The notes under the pieces: generated by a model
What the model was told of the DNA's origin: nothing
What the model saw: the letters and a program-made list of their open reading frames with translations, nothing else
Database searches by the model: none
Made by a program: the position numbers and the translations under genes
Assembly: GCA_020636045.1 (NCBI GenBank)
Contig: JACJYP010000002.1
Span: 421,501 to 485,500 of the forward strand
Direction of reading: 5' to 3'
DNA length: 64,000 bases
Origin: Lewinellaceae bacterium
GTDB lineage: Bacteria; Bacteroidota; Bacteroidia; Chitinophagales; Saprospiraceae
In this document: in pieces, positions 57,942 through 64,000 of the stretch
Layout: every line of letters begins with the position of its first letter
Numbering within the stretch: the first letter of the stretch is position 1

Positions 57942-60900
57942 ATGAAAAGAACACTACTCCTTGCCGCTACCGTCCTGTATTGTACTTTCACGTACGGACA
58001 ATTCACGCCTCAGGCACTTCCTTTTTCACAAAACTGGTCGAATACCGGCCTGATCACGACAAACGACGACTGGTCGGGCGTGGCGGGCATCAAAGGCTTT
58101 CGCGGCGACGGCATCACCGGCAGCACGGGCGTCGACCCGCAGACCCTGCTGGCCGACGACTCTCCCGGCGTGGAAGACGTCAATGCCAACCAGACCAACC
58201 CCAACACGAACAGCACGGGTGGCGTGACTGAATTCGAGATCGCCGACCCGGTCGTGGCCCTGCAAGGTTCGGGCACTGCCGACGCGCCGTATCTCCTCAT
58301 TACGATCAACACGAGCTGCATGTCCGATATCACGGTGGCCTACAACGTGCGCGACATCGACGGCTCGGCCGATAATGCGATTCAGCAAGTGGCGCTGCAG
58401 TACCGGATCGGCAACACGGGCAGTTTTACCAATATTCCCGCGGCCTATATTGCCGATGCGACCACCGGCCCAAGCCTGGCCGATCTGGTCACGCCCATCA
58501 GCATAGTCTTGCCTGCCGACGCAAACAATCAGGGCGAAGTGCAACTCCGCATCATGACCACCAATGCCGTCGGCAACGACGAATGGGTGGGGATCGATGA
58601 TATTTCCATTACCGGTACGGCAGTGGCCATTTCCGGCGCGATCAGCGGTTCCGGCAACTTCTGCATTTCCGGCAACCTGGCCATTTCAGTCGATATCACC
58701 GGCGGAACGGGCCCTTACACGGTTGTATTCACAGACGGCGTGACGGAATTTACCGAACTCAACTACGTCAGCGGCGCACAGATTCTGCAGCCGGTTTCGG
58801 CCTCCGCAACGTTTACGCTGGTATCCATCACCGACGCAGCGGGTTGCACGGCCGGAACGCTGAGCGGCGCGGCGACGGCTTCGGTGTCTCCGAGTTTGCC
58901 GGCGGTAGGAATTGCTACCCAATCCGATCCGTCCTGCGCGAACAACGACGGGGCCATCGATATTTCTGTATCCGGCGGACAAATGCCGTATTCTTTTTTG
59001 TGGACCACCGTCGACGGAAGCGGCCTGAATCCCACTGCCGAAGACCAAACCACCCTCAGTGCCGGCACTTATGAAGTAGCCGTAACAGATTTTAATGGTT
59101 GTGAAGGCAGCGCGACTGCTACTTTGTCCCTGCCTGCCGACTGCAATTGCGATATCAATATCACCAACGTCGCAACGACAACGGAAACCTGTCCCGGCGA
59201 TCAGGACGGGACGATCACGGTGACGGCCGAGTGCACGACTTGCGTATCGATCGAATATTCCATCGATGGCGTGGCCTTTCAGCCGGGAAATACTTTCACC
59301 GGACTGGCGCCGGGCCCCTACACAGTGTCGGTGCGCGATACCGGCGATCCGGATTGTACGGATACCGGAAATGCGCAGGTTGACCCCGGCGACGGCGTAG
59401 CGCCGACGTTCGATCAGCCGCTTCCGCAGGACCTTAATCTTTCCTGTGACCAGCCAATCCCGCCTGCGGCCACTGTGACTGCTTCCGACAACGTCGACCA
59501 GGATGTCGATGTGACATTTGAAGAACAAACCGTGCCGACGGATTGCGACGGTGTAATGACCATTACCCGCACCTGGACGGCTATGGACGATTGCGGCAAT
59601 ACAGCCGTATATACCCAAACGATCACGACTTTCGACAATACTCCTCCGATGCTGTCGGGGCAGCCCGACGCGGAAATTTCTGTTTCCTGCAGCGACCCCC
59701 TGCCGCCCGCCGCCATACTGACGGCGACCGACAACTGCGACAGCGATGTGAGTGTGGTCTTCGGCGAACAAACGACGCCGGGCGATTGCCCGCAGGAGCC
59801 GACGATCACGCGCAGCTGGACGGCGACGGATTGCTCGGGCAACAGCACCGTCTTCGTGCAGACGATCACTGTGGTAGACGACACCCCGCCGGTGTTCAAC
59901 CAGCCGCTTCCCGACGCAGACATCACTGTTTCCTGCGCCGAACCGCTGCCGCTGGCGCCTTCCGTGACGGCTTCCGACGCTTGCGATCCCGGTTCGGCGC
60001 CGCCCGTGATCTTTATTAACGAAATTCACTACGACAATACCGGCACCGACGCCGGAGAATTTATCGAGATCGCCGGCACGGCGGGTATCGACCTGTCGCA
60101 GTACCAGTTAGTGCTGTATAACGGCAACGGCGGCGTGACCTATGATGAAATGACGCTCAGCGGCATCATCGACGACGAAGGCGCCGGTTTTGGCGCCGTG
60201 GCCTTTTCATACCCCTCCAACGGCATCCAGAACGGCGCACCCGACGGCATGGCCCTGATCCAGCTGCCCAACACGGTCGTGCAGTTCCTGAGTTACGAAG
60301 GTTCTTTCGTTGCCCAGAACGGCCCGGCTGCTGGCATGAGTTCACAGGATATCGGTGTCGCCGAAGAACCGGCGCCCGCGCTCGGCAACTCCCTGCAACT
60401 GACGGGGGCCGGACAGCAGTACGGCGATTTCACCTGGACCGGCCCGCTGGCCGAATCTCCCGGCGTCCTGAATGCCGGGCAGTCGATCAGCGCGCTTCCG
60501 GGCACCATCATGGCTACTTTGGAACAAACATCCATGATGGGAACCTGCAATGGGGAAATGACCGTCATGCGGATGTGGACAGCCACCGACGCCTGCGGCA
60601 ACAGCGCCGTTTATTCGCAAACCATACATGTGCTCGACAACGCAGCGCCTGAATTTGTGCCGCCGATACCGATGGATATCACCATCAGTTGCAGCGATCC
60701 GGTACCGCCGGTGCCCGATCTGCTGGCGGTTGACCAGTGCGACGATGGCAGCGGCGGGCCTTCGATGGTCTGGATCAACGAGATCCACTACGACAACGCC
60801 GGTGGTGACGTAAATGAATTCATAGAAGTAGCCGGCACGGCCGGCGTGGACCTGGCTGACTATTCCCTGTTCCTGTACAACGGCAACGGCGGCGGCACCT

Positions 60901-63900
60901 ACGGCTCCATGACCCTCAGCGGCATCATCCCCAACCAGAGCAACGGTTTCGGTACAGTCGTATTCACTTATCCCTCAAATGGTATCCAAAACGGCGCACC
61001 CGACGGTATTGCCCTGGTGATGGGCGGCATGGTGGTGCAGTTCCTGAGTTACGAAGGCATCTTTACCGCTGTCGGCGGCCCCGCCAACGGCATGTTGTCG
61101 ACAGATATCGGTGTAGAAGAATCCGGCAGCGATCCAATCGGCTTTTCATTGCGCCTCAGCGGCACCGGCAGCCAGTACAGCGATTTTGTGTGGAACGCTC
61201 CGGCTGCCGAATCGCCCGGCGCGATCAATGCCGATCAGTTTTTCACTGCAGCGCCCGTGGGTCTGGTCGTGACGTTCAACGAAGTAAATACGCAGGGCGT
61301 CGATACGGCGAATTGCGATTTTTACAACTACACCATTACCCGGACCTGGTCAGTTGAAGACGACTGCGGCAATCAGAATACGCTCGTGCAGGTGATCACG
61401 GTACAAGATGCCACGCCGCCTGTGTTCGAAGGCGTGCCTGCCAGCGTGACCATTACCTGTGCCGATCCTGTGCCGCCCACACCGACCGGAGTGACGGTTT
61501 CCGACAACTGCTCGCCCACGCCGGCGATCACTTTTAATGAAACGAATACGCAGGGCGCCAACCCCGCCAATTGCGATTTTTACAATTATACCATTACGCG
61601 CAGCTGGTCCGCCACGGATATTTGCGGCAATACCGGCATTGCAGAGGAAGTTGTGACCGTTCAGGATGTGCAGGCGCCTGTCGTCAACTGCCAGTCGCTC
61701 ACAGTCAGCCTCGATATTTTCGGGCAGGTGACGGTGACCCCTGCTCAGACGAACTTCACTGTTACGGACAACTGTGCCAGTTCCGCCAACCTGACCCTGC
61801 TGACGACGCCGGTTACCTACAACTGCGACCAGGAAGGTACGACACAAACATTCCTCGTACAGGTGCAGGACCCCTGCAACAATATAGGCGTGTGCACCTC
61901 GCAGGTGACCATCCTCCCTTTCCCGCGTTGCGTGCCCACTATTCAGGTGACCGATCCCTGTGTTTGCAAAAACAACGCGACGACGCTGACGAACGGCCAG
62001 TTCGGCGAAACGATCAAGATCGAATCGCTTTCCGGTAAAACATGGACTGTCACAGCCGTCAACGGTCTTTACCTGGCCAGCAGCCCGCCGCCACCCGCCG
62101 CGCCGCTGCCGGTCACAGTCGGCATGACCTTTACGGAAAATCCGCTGAACAGCGGCGACTACTTCCTCAACGGCATTCATATCGATGATCTGGGTTATAC
62201 CATCACCGCACAAAGCGAATCGGGCGAGGTGCTCACGATCGGCAACTCCTGCCGTTATCCGAACCCCGCCATTACTGCCGACCTGAGCGGACCCTTCTGC
62301 CTGTTCTCCGATCCGGTTGCCCTGACGGGCACACCCGGCGACAACAATATCGTCAGCCAGGGCTTTACGGTGAACGGCTCGCCCGCAACGGTGTTCGACC
62401 CTTCGGCAGGCCCCGGCCAGTACCAGATCGTATACACCGTAGACGGCGGCGTTCCGAAAGCCGCCGGTGCGGACGACCCCGGCTGTGTGCAAAAGATAAC
62501 CCTGTTTGTCAATGTACTCGCCACGCCGGCCAACCTCGTCTGCAACGACCTCGTGCACGTATCGCTCGACGCGGATTGTGAAGAAACGATCCTGCCCGAC
62601 CAGGTGCTTGAGGGCACTTACGGCTGCTACGATGATTATAAAGTCGAACTGGATAAAACGCCGCCGTACGGCAACGGCCCCTGGCTGCCTGCTCTGGTGA
62701 CTGCCGCAGACATCGGCAAAACGTACGCGTATCGCGTGACGCATCTCGTGAGCGGTAATATTTGCTGGGGAAATATCAAGATAGAAGACAAACTGGCGCC
62801 TGCCATCGCCTGTGAGGATATCATCCTGAACTGCGCCGTGACGACCTACACGCCGGATTACCTGTCCGTGTCACTGGGCATCGTTGCCGCCTACCCGAAC
62901 GCTTCCGATTGCTCCGCCTTCACGCTTTCCTACGTGGATGTGTGGAATGACCTCGATTGCGGCGAAAGCATTTTCGGCATGGACGATGTGAGTGCATACG
63001 TGCAGCGTACATGGACGGCAAAGGACGCCTGGAACAATACTTCCACCTGCGTGCAGTACATTTTCTTCGAACGGCTGCACACAGACGACCTGACCCTGCC
63101 TGCCGATGTGACGGTCAATTGCGGAAACAGCAACACATCTCCTGCGGCTACCGGCGCGCCGTTTACAGCGGCATTCGGACAGCAGTTTTCACTGTTCCCC
63201 GATGCGGCCTTCTGCGAAATGAATGCCGCCTACAACGACCAGGTACTCCAGGTGTGCGACGGTACCTATAAGATACTGCGCACATGGGTGCTCTACGACT
63301 GGTGCCTGCCCAGTTCTTCATCCAACCCGCTGTACCATATACAAGTCATCAAAGTGTCCGACGATGTGGGTCCGACGATGTCCTGCCCGGCCAACCTGAC
63401 AGTGAGCACCAATCCGTTCACCTGCTGCGCTACGGTCGATATGCCCGATGTGATCATCAGCGACAACTGCTCGCGGATCAACAACATCAGCGGCATGGTG
63501 GTCGGCATCGATCCTTACACCGGCGACACGATCGGTATGTTCCCGATCGGCGGCAACCTGACCAGCTTCCCGGGCAACAACCTGTGGAACCCGGATACGC
63601 TGGGCGCTTTCGGTCTTTCTCCGTGTCTGCCCCAGGGTACGCACACGGTAGTATACCAGGCTGAAGATGACTGCGGCAACACGACGACCTGCACGTTCCG
63701 CATTACGGTCAGCGACTACATTCCGCCGGTGGCGGCTTGCGACGAGCACACGATCGTATCGATCGGTCTGGACGATCCGTCAGACTGCTATGAACCTGCC
63801 GACGGCTGCGACGGCGCCGGTGTAACGTGGGTGAAAGCCTCTACGTTTGACGACGGTTCCTACGACAATTGCAATGATATTCGCTTTACCGTGCGCCGGA

Positions 63901-64000
63901 TGCCGAACGCCAACGGCGCCTACAGCGACTGTATTCAGGGGCTGAATACGGTGAACGGCCACCCCGATTGCGGTGATTCGTCTCCGGATTTCCCGAGTGA
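57942..64000 (+). CDS. Giant SprB/HYR/lamin-tail surface protein, 3'-truncated by the window
   Basis: The frame is open from ATG 57942 to the last base (2019 codons), so the gene runs on past the window. Signal peptide MKRTLLLAATVLYCTFTYGQ. The N-terminal 215 residues (FSQNWSNTGLITTNDDWSGV, NDEWVGIDDISITG) are of the kind found before nuclease or lamin-tail domains. SprB-like repeats follow (GTGPYTVVF; SGGQMPYSFLW), then HYR/hyalin-like repeats from about residue 487, each with TASDNxD, TRTWTAxDxCGN and TITVVDDTPPVF patterns. Two lamin-tail-like domains (INEIHYDN, about 690-852 and 944-1100) are embedded within HYR repeats. A T9SS sorting domain is expected at the unseen C-terminus. Probably a gliding or adhesion protein. 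Confidence 0.9.
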   Translation, partial: MKRTLLLAATVLYCTFTYGQFTPQALPFSQNWSNTGLITTNDDWSGVAGIKGFRGDGITGSTGVDPQTLLADDSPGVEDVNANQTNPNTNSTGGVTEFEIADPVVALQGSGTADAPYLLITINTSCMSDITVAYNVRDIDGSADNAIQQVALQYRIGNTGSFTNIPAAYIADATTGPSLADLVTPISIVLPADANNQGEVQLRIMTTNAVGNDEWVGIDDISITGTAVAISGAISGSGNFCISGNLAISVDITGGTGPYTVVFTDGVTEFTELNYVSGAQILQPVSASATFTLVSITDAAGCTAGTLSGAATASVSPSLPAVGIATQSDPSCANNDGAIDISVSGGQMPYSFLWTTVDGSGLNPTAEDQTTLSAGTYEVAVTDFNGCEGSATATLSLPADCNCDINITNVATTTETCPGDQDGTITVTAECTTCVSIEYSIDGVAFQPGNTFTGLAPGPYTVSVRDTGDPDCTDTGNAQVDPGDGVAPTFDQPLPQDLNLSCDQPIPPAATVTASDNVDQDVDVTFEEQTVPTDCDGVMTITRTWTAMDDCGNTAVYTQTITTFDNTPPMLSGQPDAEISVSCSDPLPPAAILTATDNCDSDVSVVFGEQTTPGDCPQEPTITRSWTATDCSGNSTVFVQTITVVDDTPPVFNQPLPDADITVSCAEPLPLAPSVTASDACDPGSAPPVIFINEIHYDNTGTDAGEFIEIAGTAGIDLSQYQLVLYNGNGGVTYDEMTLSGIIDDEGAGFGAVAFSYPSNGIQNGAPDGMALIQLPNTVVQFLSYEGSFVAQNGPAAGMSSQDIGVAEEPAPALGNSLQLTGAGQQYGDFTWTGPLAESPGVLNAGQSISALPGTIMATLEQTSMMGTCNGEMTVMRMWTATDACGNSAVYSQTIHVLDNAAPEFVPPIPMDITISCSDPVPPVPDLLAVDQCDDGSGGPSMVWINEIHYDNAGGDVNEFIEVAGTAGVDLADYSLFLYNGNGGGTYGSMTLSGIIPNQSNGFGTVVFTYPSNGIQNGAPDGIALVMGGMVVQFLSYEGIFTAVGGPANGMLSTDIGVEESGSDPIGFSLRLSGTGSQYSDFVWNAPAAESPGAINADQFFTAAPVGLVVTFNEVNTQGVDTANCDFYNYTITRTWSVEDDCGNQNTLVQVITVQDATPPVFEGVPASVTITCADPVPPTPTGVTVSDNCSPTPAITFNETNTQGANPANCDFYNYTITRSWSATDICGNTGIAEEVVTVQDVQAPVVNCQSLTVSLDIFGQVTVTPAQTNFTVTDNCASSANLTLLTTPVTYNCDQEGTTQTFLVQVQDPCNNIGVCTSQVTILPFPRCVPTIQVTDPCVCKNNATTLTNGQFGETIKIESLSGKTWTVTAVNGLYLASSPPPPAAPLPVTVGMTFTENPLNSGDYFLNGIHIDDLGYTITAQSESGEVLTIGNSCRYPNPAITADLSGPFCLFSDPVALTGTPGDNNIVSQGFTVNGSPATVFDPSAGPGQYQIVYTVDGGVPKAAGADDPGCVQKITLFVNVLATPANLVCNDLVHVSLDADCEETILPDQVLEGTYGCYDDYKVELDKTPPYGNGPWLPALVTAADIGKTYAYRVTHLVSGNICWGNIKIEDKLAPAIACEDIILNCAVTTYTPDYLSVSLGIVAAYPNASDCSAFTLSYVDVWNDLDCGESIFGMDDVSAYVQRTWTAKDAWNNTSTCVQYIFFERLHTDDLTLPADVTVNCGNSNTSPAATGAPFTAAFGQQFSLFPDAAFCEMNAAYNDQVLQVCDGTYKILRTWVLYDWCLPSSSSNPLYHIQVIKVSDDVGPTMSCPANLTVSTNPFTCCATVDMPDVIISDNCSRINNISGMVVGIDPYTGDTIGMFPIGGNLTSFPGNNLWNPDTLGAFGLSPCLPQGTHTVVYQAEDDCGNTTTCTFRITVSDYIPPVAACDEHTIVSIGLDDPSDCYEPADGCDGAGVTWVKASTFDDGSYDNCNDIRFTVRRMPNANGAYSDCIQGLNTVNGHPDCGDSSPDFPS

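Noticed and set aside
58686..60029. 447-codon minus-strand ORF, and a similar one at 61350-62744
   Set aside because: Both lie antisense to the giant HYR protein, whose frame is open throughout and rich in known repeat motifs.

Overview
The window reads as chromosomal DNA of a Bacteroidota bacterium, most likely from the Saprospirales/Chitinophagales side of the phylum. The signs are a SusC/SusD pair, many secreted proteins ending in a type IX secretion (T9SS) sorting domain, SprB/HYR/PKD-type giant surface proteins, a short (289 aa) group-1 sigma factor, and promoters of the Bacteroidota form TTTG-N18-TAnnTTTG. GC content looks moderate to high for the phylum (I estimate 50-55 percent by eye).

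Layout. 1-8.2 kb: peptidoglycan salvage (amidase, NamZ, MurQ, DeoR regulator) divergent from a SusC/SusD importer. 8.4-14.5 kb: a giant alpha-2-macroglobulin lipoprotein. 14.7-17.8 kb: a decayed IS1182-type element split by an intact IS481-type element (7-bp target duplication), followed by a 21-copy 7-bp tandem array that supplies the stop codon of an exported superoxide dismutase. 18.9-24.7 kb: housekeeping genes (RluD, lipid kinase, SUI1 factor, a periplasmic-binding lipoprotein, TrmH, glycosyltransferase). 24.8-32.5 kb: secreted T9SS cargo (FG-GAP/ASPIC, dockerin-like, five-PKD proteins). 32.6-38.4 kb: small metabolic genes (GNAT, IaaA, ProC, CBS, FKBP, DUF1990 plus YndJ). 38.6-42.9 kb: a phenylalanine/tyrosine operon (pheA, aminotransferase, tyrA, DAHP synthase-chorismate mutase) behind what looks like a complete ribosome-mediated transcription attenuator with an aromatic-rich leader peptide. 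42.9-49.7 kb: a gingipain-like protease, more T9SS cargo, and TruB. 49.8-50.6 kb: an initiator tRNA gene interrupted by a 653-bp group I intron carrying a PD-(D/E)XK homing endonuclease. 50.7-57.5 kb: a stand-alone lantibiotic-dehydratase C-terminal-type protein, a degenerate 21-bp repeat array, an alpha/beta hydrolase, an outer-membrane protein, a 220-bp MITE-like element, CoaX and the primary sigma factor. 57.9 kb to the end: a giant HYR/SprB/lamin-tail surface protein that runs off the window.

The two most notable systems are the group I intron with its endonuclease inside tRNA-fMet (all core helices can be traced by eye, and the ORF sits in the loop of an extended P1) and the Phe/Tyr attenuator (leader peptide in which 9 of 12 consecutive residues are aromatic, with mutually exclusive 1:2, 2:3 and 3:4 pairings just upstream of pheA). 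Both were found by reading the sequence; neither was checked by folding software or database search.
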